The translations under genes were made by a program, and so were the position numbers. From assembly GCA_900540785.1 (NCBI GenBank), contig UQHF01000014.1, positions 22,323 through 86,322 of the forward strand: DNA of 64,000 bases. Reading direction: 5' to 3'. How positions within the stretch are numbered: position 1 is the stretch's first letter; the number at the start of each line of letters is the position of its first letter. This document shows positions 53,307 to 63,034 of the stretch, one piece after another. This DNA is from an uncultured Blautia sp. (lineage in GTDB: Bacteria > Bacillota > Clostridia > Lachnospirales > Lachnospiraceae). The notes under the pieces were generated by a model, which saw only the letters and a program-made list of their open reading frames with translations, was not told the DNA's origin and ran no database searches.

Positions 53307-55047
53307 AAGGAGAACTTTAAGCTCGGAAATTACAGTATTAAACATGCTTACGTCTGTATGTACTCTGTTATTTTTAGGAATTGCAATGCTTCTTGTATTC
53401 TTTTTTGTTTTTTTTCGAAGCACGAAAGATGATATGGAGTATGTGCTGGAAAATACAGGACAGCAATTTCAGGATCGTATACAGTTTATAGAAGATGGTG
53501 CAGTAACAATCCGCCATAATGTGTGGTTGGAGGATTTTTTCTGGGGGGATTTTTACGATGAGGAAGCTGCAGGAGAGCAGCTTTCTTATAGTATGGAGCT
53601 TTTTTCAGACAGAAATATGGTACAGCAGAAGATTCCTTTTGTCCGCAGTGTTTATCTGTTTAATAATATTAATCAGTGTATTTATGATCACTACTATCCT
53701 GTGACCGTATCAGAGGCGAGGCAGAAGCAGGAAGAGAGAAGCCGTTTGCAGGAGGAGTTCCGCAAAACAAAAAGGCAGTATCTGTGTTATAGCGAAAAAG
53801 AAGAGATTTTTCTGTGTTTTCGAATTTACGATGATAAGATGCGGAATATGGGAAGCTGTATTGTGGAAATATCTCCTGAGGCAATTAAGCTTCTTATGAA
53901 GGAAATTGAAGGATATGGAAAGGGAACATGGGCTGTTTTATGGGGAACAGAAAAGAAAAAACTGGCCTTTTCCGGAAAGCAGAAAGAAATAGAAATTTTG
54001 AAACAGGAAGCTCGGGATCAGGTGGCTGATATTAGAGCAGAAGGTACCAGTTTTCTTGCAGCGTCAAAAAACTGTGGCTTTGGAATCTGGGTACTTGTTG
54101 CGGCCGGTCTCAATAATGTTTATACACTTTTAAAGCCTACCATGCTGATTTTTCTTGCGGCATTTCTTTTGATACTTGTGATTACTTCATCTTTGTCTTT
54201 TGTAGTCAGCTATCGATTTACAAAACCGTTGAAAAAAGTAATAGAAAGTCTTCGGGCCCTGGGTCAGGAGGATTTTAAAGTGCGAATGGAGGATTATCCC
54301 ATTCAGGAGTTTCATGATATGAGCGTAGTGTTCAATGAAATGGCAGACAGGATTGAATATCTTATTACACAGGTATACGAGAAACAGCTTCTTGTAACAC
54401 AGTCGCAGGTGAAATTTCTTCAGGCGCAGATTAATCCCCATTTTCAGTATAACATTCTGGCAATGCTGAGCATTCGGGCAAAAATGGCAGGAAATGAGGA
54501 GCTTTATCAATATCTGCAGGCATTTTCCAAACTGATGCAGGGGAAAATATTCAGGGGAAAAGAAATTAAAATTCCGGTATCGGCAGAGATGGAGATTGTG
54601 GATTTTTATCTTCTGCTTCAAAACGGAAGATACCAGGATAAGATTTCGTATGAAATCCGATATGGAAGTGAAGAGGTGAAACAGGATTTGATTCCAAGGC
54701 TTTTAATAGAGCCGCTTGTAGAAAATGCTGTTTCACATGGACTGGAACCGAAAAATGGAAACGGAAAGATAGTAGTAGAGATTTTCGAGCAGGATGAAAA
54801 ATTAAATATTATGGTTGCAGACGACGGCGTTGGTTTTTCAAAAGAGGAAAATGAAATGGAAGGTATGCAGAAAAAAACAGGTCATACACATACGGCTCTT
54901 GAAAATACGAACCGTCTGCTTCATATTTTATATGGCGAAAATTATATTCTTGAAATTCAGGGAGAAAAAGATAATGGAACAACGGTACGTATCGTTCTTC
55001 CGATAGAGAGGGGAATGGAAAATGTGGAAGGTAATGGCGGCAGATGA
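53290..55047 (+). CDS. YesM-type sensor histidine kinase (fucoside locus)
   Basis: 585-residue membrane kinase of the LytS/YesM class. Transmembrane helices lie at about 20-43 and 280-305 and flank an extracellular sensor region. HAMP follows, then the His-kinase domain with acceptor His384 in NPHFQYN (Gln in place of the common Leu), and the ATPase domain with VENAVSHGL and DDGVGFS. The ATG lies inside the end of cysE, an odd arrangement that implies read-through from the cysE promoter. It also overlaps the regulator gene by 26 bases. Confidence 0.9.
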   Translation: MYGITKRRTLSSEITVLNMLTSVCTLLFLGIAMLLVFFFVFFRSTKDDMEYVLENTGQQFQDRIQFIEDGAVTIRHNVWLEDFFWGDFYDEEAAGEQLSYSMELFSDRNMVQQKIPFVRSVYLFNNINQCIYDHYYPVTVSEARQKQEERSRLQEEFRKTKRQYLCYSEKEEIFLCFRIYDDKMRNMGSCIVEISPEAIKLLMKEIEGYGKGTWAVLWGTEKKKLAFSGKQKEIEILKQEARDQVADIRAEGTSFLAASKNCGFGIWVLVAAGLNNVYTLLKPTMLIFLAAFLLILVITSSLSFVVSYRFTKPLKKVIESLRALGQEDFKVRMEDYPIQEFHDMSVVFNEMADRIEYLITQVYEKQLLVTQSQVKFLQAQINPHFQYNILAMLSIRAKMAGNEELYQYLQAFSKLMQGKIFRGKEIKIPVSAEMEIVDFYLLLQNGRYQDKISYEIRYGSEEVKQDLIPRLLIEPLVENAVSHGLEPKNGNGKIVVEIFEQDEKLNIMVADDGVGFSKEENEMEGMQKKTGHTHTALENTNRLLHILYGENYILEIQGEKDNGTTVRIVLPIERGMENVEGNGGR

Positions 55048-55783
55048 TGAAATATATATTCAGGAAGCGTTGAAAAATCTGATTTCCTGGGAAAAAATGG
55101 GGTGTGTACTTCACTCCATTTCTTCAAACGGGAAGGAACTTCTGGAGAGAATGGAGACAGAGCATCCGGACATTGTAATCACTGATATTCGGATGCCGCT
55201 TGTAGATGGACTTCAGGTATGCAAGTATATCAGTGAGAACAGTCCGGAAACACAGGTGATTATTTTAAGTGCATATTCAGAATTTGAGTATGCGCGGACA
55301 GCACTTAGATATAACGCCTGTGAGTATGTTCTGAAGCTGTCTGTTCTTGAAGAACTTCCCCAGGCAGTGGAGAAGGCCATTTTAAATTTGAAGAGGTATT
55401 ATGAGGAAATTGAAGAAGGCGAAAAAAGCGAAGAAGGCAGAAACGAGATTGAAAATCTGTATGAAAAAATGCAGAGATATATCAGCAGAAATTATTGCCG
55501 TAAAATTACGCTTGATGAAATTGCAGAGGAACTTCATGCAAACAGAAGCTATTTAAGCCGGCTTTATAAAAGCAAAAAGGGAGTGAACCTTTTTGATGAT
55601 ATTTTGCGACTTCGAATTGAAAAGGCGAAAGAGTATATGGAAATTTCTGATAAAAAAGTATATGAGATTTCCCAGGCTGTGGGGTTTGAGGATACCGGAT
55701 ACTTTTCAAGAGTGTTTAAAAAATATACGGGAATGTCGCCTAAGGAGTACAAAAATGAAAAAAAAGAAACATCGGATAAGTAA
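55022..55783 (+). CDS. Compact YesN-type AraC response regulator
   Basis: 253 residues. The receiver domain has phospho-acceptor D55 (ITDIRMP) and K105 (VLKLSV, with Leu where Pro normally follows the lysine). A short linker (about 125-148) leads directly to a C-terminal AraC helix-turn-helix pair ending GFEDTGYFSRVFKKYTGMSPKEY. It lacks the 270-residue middle region of the other YesN regulator in this window. It overlaps the kinase gene before it and the binding-protein gene after it, so all three are made together. The likely target is the operon at 57270. Confidence 0.92.
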   Translation: MWKVMAADDEIYIQEALKNLISWEKMGCVLHSISSNGKELLERMETEHPDIVITDIRMPLVDGLQVCKYISENSPETQVIILSAYSEFEYARTALRYNACEYVLKLSVLEELPQAVEKAILNLKRYYEEIEEGEKSEEGRNEIENLYEKMQRYISRNYCRKITLDEIAEELHANRSYLSRLYKSKKGVNLFDDILRLRIEKAKEYMEISDKKVYEISQAVGFEDTGYFSRVFKKYTGMSPKEYKNEKKETSDK

Positions 55784-57029
55784 GGGGATTCAAATCTTTC
55801 TTTTTGTTATAAGCAGTATGTTTTTTTTGACAGGATGTGGGGAAGAAAAGCAGGAGAAGACCGAGATTACGGTGATTCACGGATGGGGAAGCAATGAAAA
55901 GGATCATATTGCCATGCGTCAGATTTATGAGGATTTCGAAAAAGAAAATCCGGATATTGATATACATCTTGTGTCTATGCCGACCAGTAAGGACTTGATT
56001 AGAAAAGTGGGAGACCTTCTGCTTGTGGGAGAAATGCCGGATGTGATTTTTTTCGGAGGAACAGGAAATAATTCCATCTATTATTATATGCTGAAGAACC
56101 ATCTTGCAGTGGATTTTCTTCCGTATATAAAAGAAGATTTGGAGTTTTTTAAAAATATTTCGCCTGCAAATCTGGAAGCATGGACCACGTTAGAAGGAAA
56201 CCTTTATACGGTAGCAGATACGTTATTGTTAAGCGGCGGGTATTGGTATAACAAAGATATTTTCCGTGCAGCAGGCATTGAAAAACTTCCGGAAAGCTGG
56301 AATGAATTTTTGCAGGTATGTGGTCAGATTGAGGACTGGAGTCTGAAAAATGGAAAAGAGATCAGGCCTCTTCAGGTATCGGCCGAAGGGTATCTGTATC
56401 TTGTTGATCATATGTTCATAGATGCAGGAAGAAAAGAAGCAGATATTAAAAAATGGGAAAACATTGGCGAAGAGGATTTTGTCAGTATTTTGGATACGTT
56501 AAAAACCATATATCGCTATTCTTTTCCGGATAATAAAAATTACAGCTACAGGGATGAGAAGGAACTTTTTAATGAAGGAAAGCTTGCCATCTGCATTAAC
56601 GGGGTGTGGGGCGCGCCTATGATTGACGAAAAGATAGATGCGGAATATGCGCTGATTCCAACAGACGGTACCTACGCCATGTCCTGTGAATCGGCTGGCG
56701 TTGGATATGTAGTAGGAAAAACAGGCGATGCAAAAAGAGAAGAAGCGGGAGTACGCTTTGTAAAATATATGGTAAGCGATAAAGTACAGGAACGTATATT
56801 AAAGGAGACAGAGCAGGTTCCTGTAAACTCCGGAGTTTCCATAGAAAAATACAATAAGGAAATGCCCCGCTTTTTTCAGGCGACGCAGCTTGTAAAAGAA
56901 GCAGATGTAAAAATCGAAACACCGGACAATCTGTGGGAAAGCAATCGGAAAAATGCGTTTCAGGAGCATATTCTGGAGCTGCTTTCGGGACAGATAGAGG
57001 TAAATGAATTTCTGGAATTATTAAGATAG
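55755..57029 (+). CDS. Sugar-binding lipoprotein (sensor-linked)
   Basis: 424 residues from an ATG with AAGGAG seven bases upstream. A much longer frame upstream runs inside the regulator gene and is not used. The lipoprotein signal has lipobox LTGC, so the protein is membrane-anchored on the outside. The mature part is a family-1 solute-binding protein (GEMPDVIFFGG, YWYNKDIFRAAGI, INGVWGAPMIDE). It overlaps the response-regulator gene by 29 bases and is cut off from the transport operon by a terminator. It therefore seems tied to sensing rather than to bulk uptake. Confidence 0.88.
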   Translation: MKKKKHRISKGIQIFLFVISSMFFLTGCGEEKQEKTEITVIHGWGSNEKDHIAMRQIYEDFEKENPDIDIHLVSMPTSKDLIRKVGDLLLVGEMPDVIFFGGTGNNSIYYYMLKNHLAVDFLPYIKEDLEFFKNISPANLEAWTTLEGNLYTVADTLLLSGGYWYNKDIFRAAGIEKLPESWNEFLQVCGQIEDWSLKNGKEIRPLQVSAEGYLYLVDHMFIDAGRKEADIKKWENIGEEDFVSILDTLKTIYRYSFPDNKNYSYRDEKELFNEGKLAICINGVWGAPMIDEKIDAEYALIPTDGTYAMSCESAGVGYVVGKTGDAKREEAGVRFVKYMVSDKVQERILKETEQVPVNSGVSIEKYNKEMPRFFQATQLVKEADVKIETPDNLWESNRKNAFQEHILELLSGQIEVNEFLELLR

Positions 57030-57036
57030 GCAAGAG

Positions 57037-57074
57037 GAAGTGTCCATATTTATACGATATGGGCATTTCTTTTT
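57037..57074 (+). terminator. Terminator after sensor-linked binding protein
   Basis: GAAGTGTCCATAT pairs with ATATGGGCATTTC, T-run follows. It separates the sensing cluster from the transport operon. Confidence 0.85.
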
Positions 57075-57180
57075 GCTGAAAAAACAAAGCGGGTAAATAT
57101 TTTACATATAGAATGTCAATATAGTTCATACAAAATGAAAAATAGTCAACAATTTCCATGACGCTTGTCAATAACCTTCA

Positions 57181-57209
57181 TTCAAAATACACAGAAAATA
57201 AGATAAAAT
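57181..57209 (+). promoter_or_regulatory. Predicted promoter of fucoside transport operon
   Basis: TTCAAA, 17-bp spacer, TAAAAT. The -35 is weak, as expected for an activator-dependent promoter. Confidence 0.45.
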
Positions 57210-57269
57210 ACAGATAAATCAGTAAAAACAAACAAATTTCTCGGCGGAGTCGGGAAGAAGGAGGACAAA

Positions 57270-58538
57270 ATGAAGAAAAGAGCAATCGGGTTGGCGCTGA
57301 CAGCAGCTATGGGAGTGAGTATGCTTTCCGGAGCAACAGTATTCGCAGCCGATGATGTATTGGAGTTTTATCACGGATATTACCATGAAGAAAGTGAATG
57401 GCCGGCAGCAAAGGTAATGCGTGATATTTACGATGAGTTTGCAAAGGCTCATGCGGACGGACCAGTAACATTTAAGCCAATTGCAGTAGAAAACAGAGAT
57501 GAAATTGTAAGCGCACAGGTGGCAGGCGGAGGTTTTCCGGATCTTGTAGACTGTGGTACAGCCGTTCCGCAGGCTGCTGTTTCTCAGGGGCTTGTATATG
57601 ATTTAAAACCATATATTGACGAAAACAAACTTCAGGATGCAGTTGGATTAAACTACACACAGAATGATGTGGACGGACATATTTATTCTGTTCATGATCA
57701 GATGGAAAGCCGTGGAATCTGGTATAATGCAGATGTTTTTGAAAAAGCAGGAATCAAGATTGAAGATCTGAAAGATTGGGATGCGTTTGGCGAGGCAATG
57801 GAAAAGGTTCGCGGACTTGATGATGGAACATACGGATATGCAGCAGGACAGGGTTCCGGATTTATCGTTAACGCGATTTTAGCCTCTTCAGAAGAAGGAA
57901 GAGCTATAATCGAGGCTCCTCTTACAGAAGATGCGGTAAATTCTGAGGTTTTCGCAGAGGCATTTAAGACAGCGGCAACACTTGACCAGGCAAACGGTTC
58001 TGAACACACAACAGAAGATGTTGGAAATCTGATGGATGACTTTAATAAAAACGGTTCAGCAGCAGTACTTTTTAACGGAGTATGGAATGCAAGCGGTATT
58101 GATGCAAGTCTTGCAGAAGCTATTCAGCCGTCTCTGTTCCCTGGAAACATTGCAGTTTCTTCCGCAGGTGCAGGTCTTACAGTTGCAAACGGAATGAGTG
58201 AAGAAAAAACAGAGCTTGCACTGGAATTTATTAAATATATGACAAGTGAAGAAGTGCAGGCAAAGATTTTTACAGGTGTACAGGCAAACCCATGTAATAC
58301 AAATGTTGACCTTAACAAGCTTGCTGAGGAAAGCGGAGACGCGATTACCATGAAACTTGCAGAGGCATGCTCTATGGTAAACGATGCAGAAATCGTAGTG
58401 AAAGATATGAATTACAGCTGGGGTGCAGATGTAAAGAGCGCAATTATCAACGCATTAATGGAATGTGCTGTTTCAGGAACAGATATTGATGCAAGATTTG
58501 AACAGCTTCAGAAAGAGCTTATCGCATTAATTGCATAA
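57270..58538 (+). CDS. ABC sugar-binding protein (fucoside transport)
   Basis: 422 residues. The signal peptide ends VFAA-DD; no lipobox is seen. The mature part is a family-1 solute-binding protein (GGGFPDLVDCGTAVPQ, WYNADVFEKAGI, FNGVWNASGID). AGAAGGAGG precedes the ATG. It is distant from the sensor-linked lipoprotein upstream but has the same fold. It is followed by a hairpin, two permeases and a GH29 fucosidase, so an alpha-fucosylated glycan is the probable ligand. Confidence 0.9.
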   Translation: MKKRAIGLALTAAMGVSMLSGATVFAADDVLEFYHGYYHEESEWPAAKVMRDIYDEFAKAHADGPVTFKPIAVENRDEIVSAQVAGGGFPDLVDCGTAVPQAAVSQGLVYDLKPYIDENKLQDAVGLNYTQNDVDGHIYSVHDQMESRGIWYNADVFEKAGIKIEDLKDWDAFGEAMEKVRGLDDGTYGYAAGQGSGFIVNAILASSEEGRAIIEAPLTEDAVNSEVFAEAFKTAATLDQANGSEHTTEDVGNLMDDFNKNGSAAVLFNGVWNASGIDASLAEAIQPSLFPGNIAVSSAGAGLTVANGMSEEKTELALEFIKYMTSEEVQAKIFTGVQANPCNTNVDLNKLAEESGDAITMKLAEACSMVNDAEIVVKDMNYSWGADVKSAIINALMECAVSGTDIDARFEQLQKELIALIA

Positions 58539-58557
58539 TAAAAAGAAAAGAGATGCG

Positions 58558-58582
58558 GGGGAAGAGGAAATTTCTCTTCCCC
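58558..58582 (+). terminator. Hairpin between binding-protein and permease genes
   Basis: GGGGAAGAG / CTCTTCCCC perfect stem with a short A-T loop and no T-run; probably a message-stabilising or partial-termination hairpin, at the same operon position as the one at 9785-9830. Confidence 0.6.
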
Positions 58583-58619
58583 TGTTTCTTCCCGAAGAAA
58601 ACAATGAGAGGAGAAAATA

Positions 58620-59531
58620 ATGAAAAATAAGTTAAGCCGAAACAGAAAAGCCTTTATTATCGCATTTCTGGCTCCTACAATAATTGCATTTTGTATTTTT
58701 TATCTCTATCCGATTATTACCGTTTTTCTTACATCTTTCTGCAAATGGGATTATACCAATATTACAAGCCCGGAATTTTTCGGATGGAAAGAAATGTGGA
58801 ATAATTACGATTACATTTTTAATATTTATCCATATTTCTGGGAGGCTCTCAGGAATTCGGCAGCATGGGCACTTCTTGGCGTGGTAGTACAAATACCGGT
58901 TTCCACATTGATTGCCTTGGCATTTTCCAGGAAAGTAAAAGGGATTAAGACAATACGAAATATTTATATTATTCCAAATATGATTTCCTCAGCGGCGATG
59001 GGAATGATTTTCCTTCAGTTATACAGCCCGCTTTACGGGGTAGTCAATCCGCTGATACAGAATTTTAATAAGGGATTCAGTGAAAACATACTGCTGCTGA
59101 AGGGACCTGCTTTCTGGGCAATTACAGGAGCTTATATTTTCTTTACAGGAACTACAACATTAATGATTCTGGGAAATGTAATGGCTGTGCCTGAGGAAAT
59201 AAGAGAAGCAGCTATGCTTGACGGCGTAAGCGGGATTAAACAGGACTGGTATATTACCATTCCGATGATAAAAGGAACATTAAAGACCGTGTCTATTCTT
59301 GCGGCAACATCAGGTTTCCTTCTGTATAATGAGGTGTTCTTCCTGACAAAGGGTGCGGCGGGAACGTACAGTATCAGTTACGTTATCCGTGAGCTTGCCA
59401 TTACAAGCCCGCGAACTCAGTTTGGAAGAGCAAATGCAGTTGCTGTCATTCAGATTCTGGCAGGTATGCTGATTATTGTAGCAGTAAATATTATTTACAG
59501 TATTTCTTTCAAAAAGAAGAGAAAAGCATAA
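58620..59531 (+). CDS. ABC sugar permease (fucoside locus)
   Basis: 303 residues, about six transmembrane helices. The EAA loop EIREAAMLDGVSGIKQD lies at about residues 194-210. GAGAGGAG precedes the start. It pairs with the next permease; no ATPase gene nearby. Confidence 0.92.
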   Translation: MKNKLSRNRKAFIIAFLAPTIIAFCIFYLYPIITVFLTSFCKWDYTNITSPEFFGWKEMWNNYDYIFNIYPYFWEALRNSAAWALLGVVVQIPVSTLIALAFSRKVKGIKTIRNIYIIPNMISSAAMGMIFLQLYSPLYGVVNPLIQNFNKGFSENILLLKGPAFWAITGAYIFFTGTTTLMILGNVMAVPEEIREAAMLDGVSGIKQDWYITIPMIKGTLKTVSILAATSGFLLYNEVFFLTKGAAGTYSISYVIRELAITSPRTQFGRANAVAVIQILAGMLIIVAVNIIYSISFKKKRKA

Positions 59532-59543
59532 GGAGGGATGGAA

Positions 59544-60398
59544 ATGAATAAAAAAAGAAAGCATACTGCTGTAAAAAGTATGTCAAAAGGTACTAAGATT
59601 TTCACATATATCTGCCTTATATGGGCGCTTCTGGTTGCGCTTGTTCCCTTTGTATGGCTGATTCTTTCGAGTTTTAAGTCAGATCCTCTGGCAAGACCCG
59701 GGTTTATGCTTCCGGAATCTATCTGTCTGGATGGATATATAGCCACTTTTAAGGATTTACATGTCATGCGTTATTTTGGAAACAGCCTTCTTATTTCAGG
59801 AGTTTCTGTTGTGATCAGTATCGTGATGATTTCCATGTCTGCCTACGTGGTAGCTCGTATGGAGTTTAAGGGAAAAGGACTTGTAAACGTGCTTTTATAT
59901 TCTACCATGTTTATTCCGGCGACAGCTCTTACTTATCCGGTATATAACATGATTAACAGAATGAAGCTTTATGATACAAGGAGCGCATTGATTTTAATAT
60001 ATTCATGCAGCGGAATTGCGGTGAGCTTTTTCGTGATTAAAAACTATTATACAAATATTCCGAAAGAGCTCGAGGAGGCAGCAAGAATTGATGGATGTGG
60101 ATATATGCAGACATGGGCAAAGGTTATTTTCCCTATAGCACGTCCGGGAATTATGACAGCAGCAGTTCTTGCATTTTTAAATAACTGGAATGAATATTAC
60201 TGGGCTTCTCTTGTTATGATCGACAGGAATAAACTTACGGTTCCGGCGCTTTTGTCTACATTTACGACTTCTTTCCGAACCAATTATAACGGATTGTTTT
60301 CCGCTATGGTAATTATTATTCTTCCTCCGATTATTCTCTATTGTATTTTCAGTAAATTCTTTGTAGAGGCTCTTTCCGGAGGAGCAGTAAAAGGTTAA
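59544..60398 (+). CDS. ABC sugar permease (fucoside locus)
   Basis: 284 residues, about six transmembrane helices. The EAA loop is ELEEAARIDGCGYMQTWAK. The ATG at 59544 is preferred because AGGAGG ends seven bases before it; the ATG at 59538 is only one base from that site. Confidence 0.92.
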   Translation: MNKKRKHTAVKSMSKGTKIFTYICLIWALLVALVPFVWLILSSFKSDPLARPGFMLPESICLDGYIATFKDLHVMRYFGNSLLISGVSVVISIVMISMSAYVVARMEFKGKGLVNVLLYSTMFIPATALTYPVYNMINRMKLYDTRSALILIYSCSGIAVSFFVIKNYYTNIPKELEEAARIDGCGYMQTWAKVIFPIARPGIMTAAVLAFLNNWNEYYWASLVMIDRNKLTVPALLSTFTTSFRTNYNGLFSAMVIIILPPIILYCIFSKFFVEALSGGAVKG

Positions 60399-60438
60399 AA
60401 TAGTATTATAGAATTCATATAATAAAGGAGAATGATGA

Positions 60439-61758
60439 ATGAATCAGGAAATAAGAGAACGTACAAAATGGTTTATGGATGCAAGATTTGGAATGTTTAT
60501 TCACTGGGGACTTTATTCTATACCTGCCTGCGGCGAATGGATGATGTCTGAAAAAGAGATGACGGTAGAGGAATACAAACAATATTTTGATTTATTTGAT
60601 CCGGTTGATTATAACCCAAGAGAGTGGGTGCGTCTTGCGAAAGAGGCTGGCATGAAGTACGCAGTACTCACAGCAAAACATCATGATGGATTCTGCCTGT
60701 TTGATTCGGCGCTTACAGATTATAAATGCACAAATACAAAGGCGGGCAGAGATCTTGTAAGAGAATTTGTAGATGCCTGCAGAGAAGAAGGAATCCGTGT
60801 AGGACTTTATTTTTCTATTATTGACTGGAGTCATCCGGATTTCCCGAAATACGGAGACAGACAGCATCCTATGAGAAACCGAGAAGAATATAAAGATGAA
60901 AAAATTGATTTTGACAGGTATCTTACATACATGCACGGACAGGTGAAGGAACTTGTGACAAATTACGGAAAGCTGGATCTTCTCTGGTTTGATTTTTCCT
61001 ATGACGATATGTGCGGGGAAAAGTGGAAGGCAACGGAGTTAATTCAGATGGTACGCCATTATCAACCGGATGTTATTATTGATAATCGTCTGGAGGGATC
61101 AGGAGAGGATCATGGAAGTATAGCCACAGAAAACCCGCTGATCTACAGTGGTGATTTTGCAAGTCCGGAGCAGATCATTCCTCCTATGGGAGTGTGTGAT
61201 GAAAAAGGAGAGCCGATTCCGTGGGAATTATGCGCTACAATGAATAATCACTGGGGTTACTGTAATTATGATCATTTATATAAAACGCCGTCTATGCTGA
61301 TCCGTAAACTTGTGGAATGTACAAGTAAGGGCGGAAACATGATTCTTAATGTGGGACCGGACGCAAAGGGGAATATTCCGAAAGAAAGTATCGCTATTTT
61401 GAAAGAGATTGGCGAATGGATGAAGAAAAACGGAGAAAGTATTTACGGATGTGGAATTTCTGAGCTTCCAAAACCGGAGTGGGGACGCTATACTCAGAAA
61501 GGTGATACAATTTATGCGCATGTTTATGAAGCGCCTCTGGGAGCACTGCCTCTTTACGGAATTGCACCGGATAAACTTGATAAAGTTTATTATACGGCAG
61601 ACGGAAGTGAGATGAACAGAGGAGAGGCATGGAATACAGCACTTTATACAGATACGGCATTTGTGTCTTTTGGAGAGAATCCTGTATTTACATATCCACT
61701 TCCGGATGAAAAAGATACGGTTTTAAAAATTGTATGTAAAAAAGGGGAAAATTCATGA
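60439..61758 (+). CDS. GH29 alpha-L-fucosidase
   Basis: Retaining fucosidase, 439 residues, no signal peptide, so it acts on imported glycans in the cytoplasm. The N-terminal catalytic barrel begins WFMDARFGMFIHWGLYS, with AKHHDGFCLFDS (substrate-binding histidines) and the nucleophile Asp185 in LLWFDFSY. A short C-terminal beta domain follows (from about 350). Its stop overlaps the next start by ATGA. Linkage preference is not readable. Confidence 0.94.
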   Translation: MNQEIRERTKWFMDARFGMFIHWGLYSIPACGEWMMSEKEMTVEEYKQYFDLFDPVDYNPREWVRLAKEAGMKYAVLTAKHHDGFCLFDSALTDYKCTNTKAGRDLVREFVDACREEGIRVGLYFSIIDWSHPDFPKYGDRQHPMRNREEYKDEKIDFDRYLTYMHGQVKELVTNYGKLDLLWFDFSYDDMCGEKWKATELIQMVRHYQPDVIIDNRLEGSGEDHGSIATENPLIYSGDFASPEQIIPPMGVCDEKGEPIPWELCATMNNHWGYCNYDHLYKTPSMLIRKLVECTSKGGNMILNVGPDAKGNIPKESIAILKEIGEWMKKNGESIYGCGISELPKPEWGRYTQKGDTIYAHVYEAPLGALPLYGIAPDKLDKVYYTADGSEMNRGEAWNTALYTDTAFVSFGENPVFTYPLPDEKDTVLKIVCKKGENS

Positions 61759-63020
61759 AAAAAGTAACAGCAGTTTTAATTGGCGCAGGTCTTAGGGGAG
61801 GATACGTGTATTCTTCCTATGCCCTGGAGCATCCTGATGAGTTTCAGGTGGTTGCGGTAGCAGAGCCGGATAAAACAAGAAGAGAAGAATTTGCCAAGAG
61901 GCATAATATAAAAGAAGAATTTCAGTTTTCTTCCTATGAGGAGTTTTTAAAAAGAGAAAAGCTGGCAGACTGCGCAATGGTATGCACACAGGATAAAATG
62001 CACTATGAACCGGTTGTTGAAGCACTGAAAAAGGGGTATCATGTACTTTGTGAAAAACCGATGTCTACAGAGGCGGCAGAAATTATTGAAATGGGAGAAA
62101 TGGCAGAGAAATATAATCGGATTTTATCTATCTGCCATGTGCTTCGGTACTCTCCGTTCTTTTCAAAGTTAAAAGAGCTTACAGATTCCGGAAAAATCGG
62201 AAAAATTATGAGCATTCAGCATATAGAACAGGTGGGATTCTGGCATCACGCTCATAGCTTTGTAAGAGGAAATTGGAGAAATGCAGAAGAATCAAGTCCT
62301 ATGATTTTGCAGAAATGCTGTCATGACATGGATATTCTTCAGTGGCTGGTGGGAAGTTCCTGCAAAAAAATCAGTTCTTTTGGAGAACTTACTTATTTTA
62401 AGGAAGAAAATGCTCCGTCCGGTGCAGCAAAACGCTGTATGGATGGCTGCCCGCATAGGGATGAGTGTGCGTTCTATGCGCCGAAGTTTTATCTGGAACA
62501 TCCTAAAGCAGTTGATGACGGATTGATTTATGCTGTTTCAGATGATATAAAAAGAGAAGCAGTATTAGAGGCGCTGCGAACAGGGCCCTACGGAAGATGT
62601 GTATTCCATTGTGATAATACAGTTGTGGATCATCAAGTGGTGAATCTGGAGTTTGAAAATCAGGTAAATGTTTCTTTTGTAATGAGTGCTTTTACGAATC
62701 AGTGTGCAAGAGAAATAAGGATTATGGGAACGAAAGGCGAAATTACAGGGAATATGGAAGCTGGGGAAATTACGATCACAGATTTCCTGGAAGGCCATGA
62801 AGAAAAAATACGTCTCCATACTCCAAAGACAGGGCACAGTGGAAGTGACATGAGAATGATGGAGGATTTTGTAAGGCTTGTGGCACTTGAAGGAGAAAAA
62901 GAAAACCGCACAGATGCCCGTGTATCGGTAGAAAGTCACCTGATTGCACTGGCAGCAGAAAAGTCAAGAAAACTCGGAACGACAATCGATTTTAAAGAGT
63001 ATAAAAAACAGCAAAAATAA
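61755..63020 (+). CDS. Gfo/Idh/MocA-family oxidoreductase
   Basis: NAD(P)-dependent sugar oxidoreductase family, 421 residues. The N-terminal Rossmann domain has GAGLRGGYV, followed by the conserved CEKPMSTE with its catalytic lysine. The C-terminal alpha/beta domain carries a cysteine-containing insert (KRCMDGCPHRDECAFY) that may bind a metal or cluster, seen in some members. Translational overlap with the fucosidase implies it works on the same substrate pathway. The exact reaction is not predictable. Confidence 0.88.
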   Translation: MKKVTAVLIGAGLRGGYVYSSYALEHPDEFQVVAVAEPDKTRREEFAKRHNIKEEFQFSSYEEFLKREKLADCAMVCTQDKMHYEPVVEALKKGYHVLCEKPMSTEAAEIIEMGEMAEKYNRILSICHVLRYSPFFSKLKELTDSGKIGKIMSIQHIEQVGFWHHAHSFVRGNWRNAEESSPMILQKCCHDMDILQWLVGSSCKKISSFGELTYFKEENAPSGAAKRCMDGCPHRDECAFYAPKFYLEHPKAVDDGLIYAVSDDIKREAVLEALRTGPYGRCVFHCDNTVVDHQVVNLEFENQVNVSFVMSAFTNQCAREIRIMGTKGEITGNMEAGEITITDFLEGHEEKIRLHTPKTGHSGSDMRMMEDFVRLVALEGEKENRTDARVSVESHLIALAAEKSRKLGTTIDFKEYKKQQK

Positions 63021-63034
63021 GGGGGCTATGTAAT

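Noticed and set aside
55593..55754. N-terminal extension of the binding lipoprotein at 55755
   Set aside because: It lies wholly inside the response-regulator gene in another frame; the lipoprotein signal peptide begins at 55755, right after AAGGAG.
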